Notes under the pieces: model-generated | The model's input: only the letters and a program-made list of their open reading frames with translations | Told to the model about the DNA's origin: nothing | The model's database searches: none | Translations under genes and position numbers: made by a program | Assembly (NCBI GenBank): GCA_006384855.1 | Contig: VCJN01001883.1 | Coordinates: 62,001 to 126,000, forward strand | Reading direction: 5' to 3' | Length of the DNA: 64,000 nucleotides | Source of the DNA: Tetraselmis striata | Lineage: Eukaryota > Chlorophyta > Chlorodendrophyceae > Chlorodendrales > Chlorodendraceae | In this document: positions 12,496-25,624 of the stretch, piece by piece | How positions within the stretch are numbered: position 1 is the first letter of the stretch | Layout: each line of letters opens with the position of its first letter

Positions 12496-15400
12496 GCGCG
12501 CGTGCGCACCACCACCACCACCAGCCTTCGCCTCCTCCCCTCTTGGTCTCCTTATTGTTTTGTCTCATTGCTTTGGCGCCCTCTCTTTGCTTTCGCGCAG
12601 GCGGCAAGCCCGACCAGGTGGCGGCGCAGCTGCGGGCAGCGGGCGCAAGCAACGTGGGGCGGCGCAGCGCGCTGATGGGCTTCGAGCCTGGCATGCCAGT
12701 TCTCATTGTGCCGGGCTTCATGTCCAGCGGCCTGGAGATCCGCGAGAGCGCGTGCCACCCCGAGTGGGTCGGCAAGCGCGTGTGGATGGACCTGTCCACG
12801 CTGGGCTTGGAGGCCGTCAGCCGCTCCCTCGGCACGTCCAGCTCCTATCCCGGCCTGCCACAGGCACCGCCGACGCAGCAGATGCCCGCGCCGGACAGCC
12901 CCGCCGGTGACGACGACGGCGGCGGCAGCAGCGACTCAGACGGTGGCGTCAATCAGGGGGCGGCGGACGCCGCGCGGTCCGCGCTGAAGAACGCGTGGAT
13001 CCGGCACATGCTGCTGGCCCCCGGCGGCTGGGATGACCCGCCCGGCATCCGCGTGCGCCCGGTGGAGGGCAACTACGGGCTGGATGCGGTGGAGTACCTG
13101 GCGAAGGGCATGATGCACCAGATGTCCTGGGTCTTCGCAGGCGTGGTGCAGCAGCTGCGTGCGGTGGGCTACGAGGTGGGTGCCCCCCTGCCCCACCCCC
13201 TTTCTCCCGGGTTCCAGCCCTCCGTATTGCGCTGAGTGCAAGTGCCTGCACCACCGGCCTGTCACCGAGCAGATGGAAGCGGCATAGGGCGAGCGGGAAA
13301 AGGGGTCGTGGCCGGGGGGGGGGGGGGGGGGGGGGGGGCGCGACTGCAGTTTATGCACACAGACCATGGTGCTGTTGCTGCTACCTTTGGCGCAGGTAAC
13401 GAGGCAAGTTAAGATGTGAGGGCAGGTTGGGGGGAGGGGGGCTTCACGCGCGCTTTGGACAGGAGGCCATGAGGTGTAGGTGGTTGGGGGGCATGGATGT
13501 GGTAGGTAAAAGGTAATGTGGCACCATGGGGCGCATCAGGCGGTGAGAAGAGGCGGGCAGCGGGCGTGGTCACGGGCGTGCATGCTCTACAAAGAGGTAC
13601 ACAATGCAAAAAGGGAAGGGAGGCGTGGCTTTGGGTCTACTAGGGGATATGCTCGCAAGACCTGGTGCTCTTGACAGTACATGAACACGGTGAAGGGAAG
13701 TGTGTGCGTGTGTGTGGGGGGGGTTGGGGGGGGGGGGGGGGGGTGGGTTGGGGGGGGCTGCACACAAGCATGGCGGGACAAAGGTGTGGAGGGGCATGGA
13801 GCGGCAGAGCGAGCCTGGCGATAGGCAATACGGTACAATGGGGCACATCAGTGGCAAAGGGGGGCAGGGCAGGGCCGACCCAGGCGGCCATGCTGGCCCT
13901 GTTGCTCCAGAGAAAGGTGCGCCGATCGTGCAGTCAGATGCGGAGGCGTAGAAGGTGCCGGATCAGCTGTGGCACCAGGGGTGGAGTGGGGGGGGGGGGG
14001 GGTAAACCGGGGCACGGGAGGCGATGTGGATCCTGACCTGGAATAGGCTCGCTTTCCCTCATATACATGCGATCAGCGGTGGAGCGCCGCGCTGCAGGCG
14101 CCGTAGTGGGCGATGCAGTCCTCTTGCCTGCCGTTGCCACGCTGCATGTGGGCTCTCGTTCCCTCGTCCCCTTGCGCTCTTCGGCCCAAAGCATGTGCTG
14201 CACAGCAGGGATGAGGGGGGCGGCGGGGGCCTTCTTATCGTCCGCGGCTGTGGAGTTTCCCTACCGCACCGACTGGCTGACAGCTGCCCCCCCCCCCCCC
14301 CCCCCCTCCACCATCTCCCACCCCTCCTGCCGCGGGTATGGTAGGCTGGCAAGACACTGCGCGCGGCGCCGTACGACTGGCGGCTGCCGCCCTCGCGGCT
14401 TGAGGCGCGCGACCGCTACTTTTCGCGCCTCCGCGCGTCAATCGAGGAGCTGTCCGCGTCGAGCGGCGGCCGCGGCGTGGCCCTGCTGTCACACTCCATG
14501 GGCTGCAAGATTGTGCACTACTTCATGCAGTGGCTGCAGCACGTGGCGATGACGCCGGAGGCCGCACGCGCTTGGCTGGCGGCCCACGTGGGGCTGTGGA
14601 TCCCGGTGGGGGCGCCCTTCCTGGGCGCGCCCGTCACCGTGCGCGGCTGCGTCAGCGGCGACTACATGGGCCTGGAGGCCTTCCTCAACCTCCAGGAGGC
14701 GCTCGTCTTTGGCCGCGCCCTCGGCAGCTGCCCCTTCCTCTTCCCCTACGCCTGCCTCACCACCACCACCACGCTCCCCGCGACCTTCTATACACGAGAG
14801 GACGGGCTGCTCTTCGTGCGCCCCCCTCCCCCACCACCACCACTACTACAACGGAACCTCCCTTGTATTCAACGCCTGAACGACAACGCAGCTGTCAGCC
14901 TGGCCGGCAGCCTGACCCTGATCCGCAAAGCAAATGTTCCCAACTTGCCACATCGTCACGACAACGGGCTACACATCCGCGGCTTTTCAATTCGTCTTTC
15001 TCAACGGTCACCCTGTACTGCCTATGTGCTACCCCGAGTTTGGGATAAAGGCCTGTGGTTTCATGTTTGATGATTGCATGTTTACATGTATCATAATATC
15101 AATGTAGGAATGCGCAAGTAAAGCGTGCACGATCTTGCATGAACGCATGTGTCTCTATCGTTCTCCAAAATGTTCATTTCTGAAACGGTCATCCGTTTTC
15201 AGTCCCTGGAAAGCCCTGATGTCAACCTGACAACATCTGGCGGTACGTGCATGTGATAAATGCAGACCCGGTAGTAATTTGCATCGGCGGTCAATGCTGG
15301 TTGCCGCGAGATTCCAAAGGTTCGCGCGATCCCTTGATGGCCTGTTTCGGCCATCCATCTGAGTGCTGCTCGTCCCTGCGCAGATCGACCTGAACACCAC

Positions 15401-17397
15401 CTCCAGCAGCCTTGGGCAGCCCGACCAGCCCGGCGTCCTCTTCTACGCGGCGCTGCATCTGGACAAGACGAAACTGCGCAGCCGCAAGACCCATGGCCCC
15501 ATGCCCCCCTGGCGCGACCGCTTCCTGTTTGTGCTCAGCAACCCCGCCAAGGTGCCTTCCTCGCCGTCCCCTCCCCCCCCCCCCCCCCCTTTCACACCTG
15601 ATCATCATTTAGCCGCACCCCGTAGCAGCACCATCATCAGCTCGTGGCAGCTCTGACGTCTGCCTTACTGTGTGCGCCGGACGGTGGGCACAGATCAGCG
15701 GCACTTTGAAGTACTCCGTGCGAGTTGGGCGCGCTGGCGTCCCCAAGGGAATGTACGAGCTGCTCTACAAGAAGCATAGCCTGGACCTCGCGTCGCTCGG
15801 CCTGCAGCCCAACGTGGAAACGGAGGTGCCGCTGCCGCTGGGCACTGCGCCCGGCGCGGCGTCACTGCTGACCACGATGACGTGGGTGCCTGCCAGCAGC
15901 CTGCGCCGCGCGGAGCTGCAAGGCCGCCTGGCCCAGATGGCTGCTCGGCGCAACGCCACGGTGAGCGCCCCCCCCCCCCCCCCCGGCGCCCCTCTCCTCC
16001 TCATGCCTCCCCTCTCTCTCATGTCTGCCTACTACGTACATCGCGACCCGCTGCGGATCGCAGGAGTGCCTGTCACGCTGTCTTGCTGCTTATACGTGTG
16101 TGTGTTTTAGGGGGGGGGGGGGGGGGTCAGACGGACACGGGTTGGTGCATACCCCGTATTGTTGCAGAGGGTTCGCAGGTCCCCAAAATAAGGAATTGTT
16201 TTGCGGCATCAAGTCGGGGACTATTTCACAGAGCTCGCAGTCTATTCAAATGACTCGCAAGAGGAAGATAGCATTTCCTTATTCGGAAGGGGTTGAAACG
16301 ATATTGTGTAGCCAACCCAAAGCGTAGTCACCGTGTGTATAGGCCTGTGGACAAAGCCTTCGCTGATCACTCACGTTGTGGATCCTCACAGAGGGGGGGG
16401 GGGGGGGTCGATCTGTTGGCTGTCCCTCATAATAATGATGCATAATGACTTTCGTGATACAACTTGGCAAGATCGTGTTCTTGGCAGAAGTCATGAAGGC
16501 GCTGGAGTTGGGGGGGTTGTCTATTTGGTAAACAAACATGTGTGCCTTTCACCCGCTAAGGACGCCAGCGCGGCAACAAGGGTTTTCTTTTGTACGAATC
16601 GTCTGCCTTTTGCAGCCGATATCAATGAATGGATCAGAGTGTTGAGGTGGAATCTGGGAAGACATGCCTGGCGACGCTCCCGAGTCTGTGGAGAACGCGT
16701 TCTTGCTTCCGCCCCGGCACCAGTGGCAGGCCGGGGAGCTGACAGTTGGTGTGCGTGCTGATGCGGCTGCTGTCTCCCGCAAATGCAGGGCGCGGATGTC
16801 TTAGCTGGCAGGCCCTTTGCGATCCAAGGCGGCCCCGGGCTGGGCTCGGAAAGCGAGGCGCCGCACTGGAATGGCAAGCCGCCGGTCGAGCTGCTGTATG
16901 GGCGCACGCTGCTGAACCGCGGCAAGGCGGACCACACGTACATGCGCCGCGCGCCCGAGGAGCTCATGGCCCTGGACGGCATGGAGATGGCGTACCGCAA
17001 CTGGAAGGACAACTACCTCGGCGACCCTGCCTACGGTGCGCGCTGCCGTGCCTCTCCCCGCTTGCCTTGGCGACGGCGGTGCCTCGCCCTGGCAGGCAAC
17101 CGCGAGAGGGGTGGCGACACACCACTGCATCGCACTCCACACTCTGAGACACGCCACGCCATGGTGGAAGTGCTCCATGGCACAGTACCGCAGTACCGCA
17201 GTCCCGGTAGTGTTTCCCCCAACACAAGTCTAGGTGTCAGCTGTCCAAAAAGCAGCGTACGAGTTATTGTCTCTGCTCTTTGCATGCGCAAGTGTTGCTT
17301 CACTCTGTGGTGGTAGTTTTGGTATGGTCACTGGGAGCTGTCGTGCAGAAATGTGCGTCGGCTTATAACACTGCCATCGTGCACACACATACACACA

Positions 17398-17430
<33 letters not shown>

Positions 17431-19714
17431 GGACAGACGCAAGTGGAACTGTGAGCAAGTGCTCCAGGGACATGTTCAACGGGAGACACGTGAAATTGAT
17501 ACCACCTGAATGACTGTAGTGTATGATGTTTCCCTCTGTATGCAAATGAGTGCTCCAAGAGTTTAAAGCGTGTACTCGGTGGCAATGCCGGCAACTTGTA
17601 TGTCCGGGTGCATACCTCGGTAATTGAGCCCCGCTGAGTCATCCCTCTCCCTTGTGCCCGTCCTGCCCCGCCCGGTCTGGTCCCATGGTCGTAGGGGTGG
17701 GTGGTCGGGCGATGGCGCCGCCGCCTGTGCGCCGCGTCTTCCACATCTACGGCGTGAAGTGCGACACCGAGGTCGGCACCGTGTACAAGTACCGCAACTG
17801 CCGCTTCAAGCAGGACACGCTGACGTCGGTCTTCGAGATGGACGGCTCGGCGCGCCTGGCCAAGGGCGGTGGCGAGGGCGGCTACGACCTGCACCGCGGC
17901 ATTCTGAAGGAGACCGCCGCGACGCAGCAGGTCGTGGCGGACACGGGCGAGGTGAAGGCCGTCTCGGGCGACGGCACGGTGCCGTACGCCTCGCTGCGGT
18001 ACTGCATGGCGTGGAGGCGGCACGGCGTGGACGTGGAGTGAGTGCCCCGCGCCGAGCGCAGCCTGATCGCTCTCCCCCCCCCCCCTCCCCCCCCCAATGA
18101 ATGGAACTCACCAGTCTATTAGGATGTAAGTGAGGCATTTGGAATAGAATAAGAAAATGTCTTGATACTTTGTCTTTTCTTGACAAAAAACTGACAGATA
18201 CATCCTAGTCGTATTGCGAATGGATTTCGGACGGCACTAAGTACATTGTTTGAGTTAGTATTGGCCTTTTATTCAGGAAAACTTCACGTGCGTTGTTTCA
18301 AATTAGAGAGCGATACAGGAAGGCGTGCCAATGCACAACAATAATAAGATTGCGTTTTTCATAATGACAACGGTTACTACGCTTAATTATTAATTTGCAA
18401 TCTTTGAGCTTCCACGTGGGATGGTATGATATTCTGCTTGCAGAATCCGTATTATACGGTGTCCAAACAGTATATCCTGGAATGAGTAATAAGTGTTGTA
18501 CTAAGGATTATTGCAATGAACTCCGTGATATGTACCCGTGCCGGTCAGTAATACTCAGCAGTATGGGTAGTCATCAGCAAGTATAGGCATTAATTGCCAC
18601 ATAATCCTCAGTTAGTACCGCGTCTAAACTGTCAGTTACGATGAAACTTCGGCAATGACAACAACAGGAGAATATAGTACAGGTACTAGCAGCGCATAAT
18701 TGGACAGCGCTAGAAGGGTGGCAAAACACGGCTAGGCAACGCTGTTCAAAAAGTTTGCCCCATACTTGCTAGTTAAAGAACACTCCCCCAATCTCCCCCC
18801 CCCCCCCCCCCCCCACCACCACCTCCAGCCAAGCAGCCTCGGCGCCAATGCTCTGCCCGAGTTGAGCTCTGCCCGCCATGACCGGCACCAGAGGGATAGC
18901 ATCGCATGCCCACCCCCAAGCCCCCTCCGCTCCACCCCTTTCTCCCTGTGTTGCGTGCTCTTACTGTCACATGTGTCCAACAGCGTGGCGGAGCTTCCTG
19001 GAGCACTGCACAGGGACATCTTGAACGAGCCCAACATGCACGAGGTGGCCCCTCCTCCCCTGCCCCCTGCCCCCTCTGCGCCCACCACCACCACCACCAC
19101 CACCGCCCTCCCACCCAGTGCCACCAGCAGCCACTCCATGCAGGTAAGATGCGGCCCTGGCGCCGGTTTGAATTCCCCGGACGCATCGGTGCAGCTGCTG
19201 CTGGGAGCGGTCTGCCGGATGCCGTACCTGCGCATCACGCTCGACATCGTGGGCATCAGCACCAGCCCTGTCCTGCCGGAGAACCTGCAGGTGCGAGCCC
19301 CTCAACCCCCTCCCCCCCTCACTCAACCGTGACCACCGCCATCACCATGACATGCACCACCGGCGCAATGCGGCCCTCCCCTCTTTTCTATGTGTCAACC
19401 GGCAGCCGTAACACCCCCACTTCTGCTGTCTCGCAGGGAATGTACTATCCTGCGCCCGGGGGACTGCCAAACTCCACCAGCAACACCCAGGTCTACGTGG
19501 AGGTGAACCTCTCCCCCCCCCCCCCCCCCCTCTGACTCGGACCTCAATAGCGACATTGACTTTCAAGCGGCTCCATCACTACCATCACCAAACGCCAATC
19601 GTTCCCCCCTTTGTCTGCGGTGTCTATCTGGTGGGAGGGAGGCATCCTAGCGGTCGACCGGCTGGCCTCCTTGGTGCCCTTAAGCTACGACAATTCAGCA
19701 ATCGCGGTGCTGTA

Positions 19715-19745
<31 letters not shown>

Positions 19746-20752
19746 CATCTAGGGTTGGGGTGCTGCATGTAAGTGCTCCGTGAGCAAGTGTGCGGCATGG
19801 TAACGGGGGGGGGGGGGGGGGGGGGGTGGGGACCAACCCCAGCCGAGCGAAGCGGCGACAGACCAACCGGCGGCGACACCAGCAGACGTCCTGGCACTCG
19901 CTAGAGTGCGAGCAGCTAAAGAGCATCATTATACGCTAATTTGGTGACCGCTTTGCCAGCCACGCTCCGCGGCCGGTCACCTGCGCTGACGCTCGCCTGC
20001 CGCCGCTCCCTTCTGCGCCCGGCAGCTGGACTACCACGGGCGCACCTTTCACACGGACAGCATCCCGTACGTCCCTTCGCCCCTGTGGGCGTTCGACAAC
20101 AGCCGCTTTGTGTTTGGCATGTCCAAGGTGATCCATCGCCCCCTCCCCTCCCCGGCCTACCCGCCCTCCCTCTTGTGGTCGCCATGCGCTCTAGCGTGCC
20201 ATCGCGCGATGCCGCGCTGACGGCCGCCCCGCCTGCGTCCATGTGCCTTACCCGCAGAAGCAATTCGAGGAGGAGGACAGCAAAATCACCGTCCGGGCGT
20301 ACAACGGCAAGTCCTTCCACGTCCGGCCAAAGAACCCCATTGTCGCGGCCGCAGCGGCATTTGCGGCCATCGGGGAGGGCTACACCGGCGCCGGCTTACT
20401 TGGCACCACCACGCTACACCCCACCTCGGTGCTGTCTACCGCCATGGCCAACCCCTTTTCCTGGTTTGCCAGCGAAGGCGGCCGCTTCTACCACCACCAG
20501 CGCTACTCCCACGGCCTGCATGCCTCAGAGTCCGGCGCGCCGCATGCGCCACCCGCGTTGTACTTACACGTGGACGTCACAGTGCAGTCGTGGCCCTCGG
20601 ATGAGCCGTTCAGCCCCGCGGTGGGCGCCACGGTGTCGAGGACCCCTGGCGGCAGCTGCAACCTCGGCATCCCCTCCTTTGAGCAGCCGCCCACGCCGCA
20701 ACAGGGCAGCCGCCCCTCCAGCTTGGCCTTTCAAGAGAGCCACCAAGTGTAG
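11844..20752 (+). CDS. PDAT: PDAT/LCAT-family acyltransferase with two C2-like domains (12 exons)
   Basis: PDAT-type enzymes move an acyl group from a phospholipid to diacylglycerol, making triacylglycerol at ER or plastid membranes. Exons: 11844-12042, 12601-13175, 14345-14815, 15384-15551, 15694-15960, 16789-17035, 17695-18037, 18984-19143, 19195-19290, 19437-19502, 20026-20127, 20258-20752. The phases agree throughout and give about 1062 aa. Family marks are IVPGFMSSGLE, DPPGIRVRP, PYDWRL (about 267-272), the nucleophile elbow SHSMG (Ser309), GAPFLGAP, FHIYGV, SGDGTVP (Asp735) and PGALHRDIL (His766), so the triad is complete. Between GAPFLGAP and the C-terminal half lies a C2-like beta-sandwich (about 405-545; LLFIDLNTT, FYAALHLDK, WRDRFLF, GTLKYSVRV). 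A second C2-like domain follows the triad (about 811-925; YLRITLDIVG, VYVELDYHG, SPLWAFDN, KITVRAYN). Either could bind lipid or calcium. PSAT or LCAT-like phospholipase activity cannot be excluded. Confidence 0.8.
12455..12503. repeat. (CA)n/(CG)n microsatellite in intron 1 of the PDAT-like gene
   Basis: About 19 CA units are followed by a short CG run. A poly-C tract precedes it at about 12429-12448. All of this lies inside the first intron, whose acceptor is at 12600. Confidence 0.9.
13315..13338. repeat. poly-G tract in intron 2 of the PDAT-like gene
   Basis: This is a run of about 24 G. Further G-runs follow at about 13724-13742 and 13991-14001, and a C-run lies at 14287-14306 just before the exon 3 acceptor at 14344. 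The intron is over 1.1 kb long and contains no coding signal. Confidence 0.85.
17398..17430. repeat. (CT)n-(CA)n microsatellite in intron 6 of the PDAT-like gene
   Basis: About ten CT units run directly into CA units. It lies within the intron between the exons ending at 17035 and starting at 17695. A similar CT run is found at about 19716-19742 in intron 10. Confidence 0.85.
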
Positions 20753-21592
20753 GAAGCGGTGGTGGCCTCGCTCGACTCTTGAAGAACGAGATATACTTGG
20801 CCTTCAAAGGACGACATGCAACGAGCTCAGTAGCCAACTCTATGCGGGTTTTGTACGGTCAGGCCATGAGCCCGTGAGACAACTAACCCGCAACGCTGCC
20901 CAGGACAAAGTTACAACAATTTTTCGTATGACATCTTGTCTTGGATCACCGTCAATAATCATCTAAATTGTAATATTACACAACAATGTTGAGTTGTCCG
21001 CGATAGGATGACTGCCATCAAATCCCCCGTTGCTGCCGGCCCATTGACTGCGCAGGTTTATTAATCCGCCCCTTTGGTATCACACTTGAAGCGCATCTGA
21101 ATACAACATCCCCTCCGTGGACAGTAACCCTCGTTTTCGGTGATCCAAGTACCAAAAACTATTTCTGGTATGCTGACCGTCTGCCTTTCGCCACCCGAGC
21201 GGACGAGGGGTCGTCCCCGCCCAGCGATCCGCCGCCCCGTGGTAGTAAATGCTCATCAGCTTGTACAGCATCCCACGAAAGTGTGTGCGTGTTCTTTATG
21301 GATGCGATTCAATTCGATCGTTTATTCTAGTCGATTAATGCACTTATTTGCGCATAATATATACCTTTTGCCTTTGCAGCCATGGAGAGGGAACTCGTGA
21401 TGATAAATAAGGATGCACATTGATGTGAGCGCGCCATGGGCAATGCGACGTTAATTTGGCGCGTGCATTGGGCACCGTCTGCATTCCTGCAGTTACATGT
21501 CTGTGGTTGAGTTAAAAGTGGGGCATGTCCGTACTTGGGCGTGCGATGGTGAAAGACGAGGGCGTTCTTCTCCGTCTACTTCCCGATATATA

Positions 21593-21635
<43 letters not shown>

Positions 21636-24600
21636 ATATATGTGACTTGAGAGACATCGCTTTGCTGCTCGGCACGTGGTGTGGGTTCTCTGGTCCGGTG
21701 GGGTCTGACTCGGGTCTCTGCTGCCACTATATACACGGAGTTGCATGTGACGTGCCGGTGCGCGATAGGCTATCTCCTTGTTTGCCACTCTGTCCTACAA
21801 AAAGTGCCTGGAATATCAGCATAACGCTGTGCCATACCTGTGTGCGCGTCATTTTATCAGCCATATATTGGACGGCTTATTGGACGACCGTTCTTGACTC
21901 CTTGAGTGGTTACAACGCCCGCAAGCAGGGCTCGAGCACTATAGTAGGATATGCTTTGCCGCCTTGGAACTAGGGAAAGTGATGCAGGAATACACCTACT
22001 TGCAGATCAGTGTGCTTCTCCAGTAGGCATTCCCGACTAGGAACACCCTGCTGGGTATTGAATGGGAATGGGAGCCATCCCCGCCGGGAAGAGGGGGGTG
22101 GGGGGGGGGGGGGGGGGGGAGGGCGCATTATGGGGCATGATAGACTAGCACTTTGCGCGCGTGCTTGAGTTATTGCCTGGGTGTTTATTCTGAATGCCCA
22201 AAACCCGGTTGAGGCATCACAGCAGGACCAGAAGTAGCACAAAATGATACAAACGCGCAAAGGTACCCCGTTTTTAGTGCCTCGATTACAGGCCACCTCC
22301 TTAAGTCCTGATGCATGCTTATAGGTGGCTGCATATTAATAAGGGGCCATTGCATGCGATAGCCCACTTCACGCATGCCTGCAGCAGATCCAAATACTTT
22401 TGGATATGGGGCTCCACCTCATGGCAACTACGATCTATTGACCACTTTGGCTTTGCTTTCATTTGTTTGCTCATTAGGTCATAGGCGTCATGTCGCCATT
22501 TTCCACAATACTACAGTCTAAACGAAGGACATTTATTATGTATTGGTTTCGGAGCTTTTGGCGAGGCGTGCGGAACAAGCCAATGCTTAGCCCACGGTGC
22601 GAGGTATATGCTGCACCAAGCATGGAACCGAAAGCACTTCATTTGTGTAACTGCCGCGTCACAGAGCGGCAGTGTGGCACGACATATAGGGAACAACGCG
22701 CGTCTCGCACCTTGAAAAAATGTTGGGTACATGCAGACCAGCACACAACGTCTGCAGCACCGCTCGCATGACCCAAGATAGGAACCCCATACATGTGTTG
22801 CAACAGCGCGCCATCATTGCTTGGGCGCTAAGCAAAAACTCACGCGGGCGCCTTGCAGTCCTTGCATAATACGTGCCGAGCACCCACCAATGGGGACGCT
22901 CGTGCATAGGCAACGGACGCGGTCAGTGGTTGCACCGCCAACAACTTGCTCCCTCAGATATGCAGGTTGCCCGTTTTTTTGGAGATAGCCGCTCCAGAAT
23001 TATGTTGCTGAAGCGTATTGTCGCAAGCGCTGGTACCAGAATGTAAGAAACGGCCGCCCCGGCGTGGGATGTTCGGGAAACTGTATATTACAAGCCCCGT
23101 CCATGGGCTCAAAATGACAGTCATTGATTGGGCGCCAACGCGAGGATACACTACGAAAATTTCAATGTTGTACATTTTTTTCTGTGGGCCATTGTATCGC
23201 GCGCCTCTCACTCCACAGATCTGCGCCTTGCCCATATATGCTACTCACGACGGCAAACCTGCCGTGTATAGCAAGCAACACACCGATGTTACATGCCCGT
23301 TTCTTCAAGAGCGACGAGACCGTGAGGGTATCTAGCGCCGAATTGGTAGTCTTGTTTCCTCGGTGCTTTGGATTTGTGACATACATCTACTTTGGGAGCG
23401 GGCGGTAAAGGAGTTCGGGGGGCAGTTGTTTGCCGATGTTTGCCCTCAAGCTTGCAGAGGATGAAGCCATCCACATATGTAATCGCCAACATCGGACGCG
23501 TGACAAGCAGGGTGCAGGACACCAGAGCAACATGTAGCAGATAGCAGTGGGGGCTTGCATGGAGCCAAGGCCCGGTCACAAGTTGGCACTGCAATGGACC
23601 TGACACGGAACCCATGCCTGGCCAACACCTGGCAGACTGGCGGATGCTAGAACCACCATGTTAGCGGCGTCACTTGTGGGAACGCATCGACTTTCCTTCG
23701 AAGAGGGCTTTCCTGTACACACGGAATCGGGGTACGAGGATGCCATAACTGTCATCAGGTACTGCACATACAGCACAAAAGTCTTTACATGTTTGTTTCG
23801 GTGTGATTTCGCTTGGGTCGCTTGGTATCGATAAACCCACGCAAATTCTATGTTGTTGCGGCCATTGCGGGAAAAACTCATACAAGGGCATTCACATTGT
23901 GTGCTATGGCCAATGCGACGGTGTGCGGTACGCGCGCGGCACCTGTCACGAGGCAATATCAATCGAACATGTGTTGGAAACCGGGGTTGTGGCCGGTTTT
24001 AGCGCACAGCACGACGGATTTGGACATAAAGAACCTTATTTTCACCCGTCGTCTTTTGATATACCTGTGCTCGCCATTTCCGCCATGCTGCTCGGCGCCT
24101 GGTTTAGAGTCTTTAGGCAGCTGGCGAGCTCCATGCGACATTCGCATACTGGCCGTTGGCCCTGCAAAGAGCAGTAGCAATCCTGCAATCACGCGGAAAT
24201 TCCGAAGAACTTTTCGCCATTTTTTATCCCAGTTTAGATCGGAATAGCGGGTTGGAAATGCCGTGAGCAGTAGCGCTTTCGAAATCATTCGATGGGGGCT
24301 CATGAATCCGATAAGACGGCGAAATCCTATTGCGGCTTGTCAAAGATAGGCCGCCCATACTCTGGTCTGCCATCCAGCCAGCACATTGTGGGTTGGCGCG
24401 CGCGAGGGGGGCATGAAATGTGCCACTCCATGCAAGCTTCCAGGCGCGAGGACTTGTCGGCTGGGTCTCCACGTCGCGCCGACCTCGTCGTCATTTCGGC
24501 TCCTCCCCTTTGATCATGGGTGACATGTGCTACAATAACATGCGCGCAGACCTGTGCACTAGTCGCGAAAGTGTTGTTGAGGGGGCGAGCCCGCGCTGCG

Positions 24601-25624
24601 GGTGGTACAAGTATGCCCTTGTGGAATCGAATGCACTTTATGTGTATTACTTTATCCCAGTGAGATGCAGTAGATAACGGCACTAGTCTTGCAGCTTGCA
24701 AAATTGCTGTGGGGAATTGAAGGCATAGTTGGCACACCATCATGGAACCTATGCATTGCAACTGTAGCATGCATTGATCGGACTCGAGCTTCCGCGTTAA
24801 ACAGCCATACATATGTCCACCCACCACCGGGAGCGCGCCTGTATATGCGACGGACGGTAGCTACACTGCCAACATCTTCCTCCCCTGTGTGTCGCCCGTT
24901 CTTCGCTTTTTCACGGTGGTTCTAGCCTAGAGTCAGACAAGGCCATTGCCAAAAAACAATGTCACAAGTGCGATATCTGGACGAAACAGTTGTCTCCTTG
25001 GCGTAGGAGATTAACATAGTCTGAAACGCGAGGCTGCATGGCCATGTAGCCCTCTAGCCCCATCGCTTTGGCACCAAGGCGAGGATACGCGCGGATTTTT
25101 ATGTGCAGACAATACACATGTGGACTGGTGTATAACCCCATGTAGCGTGTCTGTTTCTCCTGGGGGGAGGGGGCGAAAGGCGTGCAATAGCCCGTGCATG
25201 TCGGACTAGAGTCAAAGGCCAAAAGGCATAAACAAGTGAGGGCATCCCCTCACAACTCTGATCACAAATCCTACGCTAATCCGGGGCCCCAGCCAGTGCC
25301 AGCAGCACGCTAGTCTAGTAATTTAGGCGGTAATCTAGCACGCGCACAGCAGCCACCGCTGCGGCGACACCCTGAGGATGGCCTGTGCGGCACTGGGCTG
25401 TGCCTGCATATCCATTCTTGGGATCTTGGCCGTGAGGAGAGGCGCCGCGGCAACGGACATGAATACCACCACCTCCTCATCCGCAGGCTCCGACCCGCTG
25501 TCGTTGTGGATGTCATCGCCGGTGATGTCACTGCGACCCCGCACAAGATGGGGAGAAGCTGGGTAGGCAGGAGCGACGACCATCTGCGGCCTCCCGTGGT
25601 CCGGCGCGCACGGAGCTTGGCGCG
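20753..25624. other. long interval without a recognisable gene
   Basis: The left end is the 3' untranslated region of the PDAT-like gene (TGTAA at about 20969). The rest is of intermediate GC content, with many short frames on both strands and no splice-linked chain of protein-like segments. It holds a (TG)18 microsatellite at 21597-21632 and a poly-G run near 22095-22120. The right end, from about 25300, is 3' untranslated sequence of the dehydrogenase. A genuinely small or fast-evolving gene could be hidden here. Confidence 0.45.
21597..21632. repeat. (TG)18 microsatellite
   Basis: This is a perfect dinucleotide run flanked by short TATA-rich sequence, in an interval with no recognised gene. 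Confidence 0.95.
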
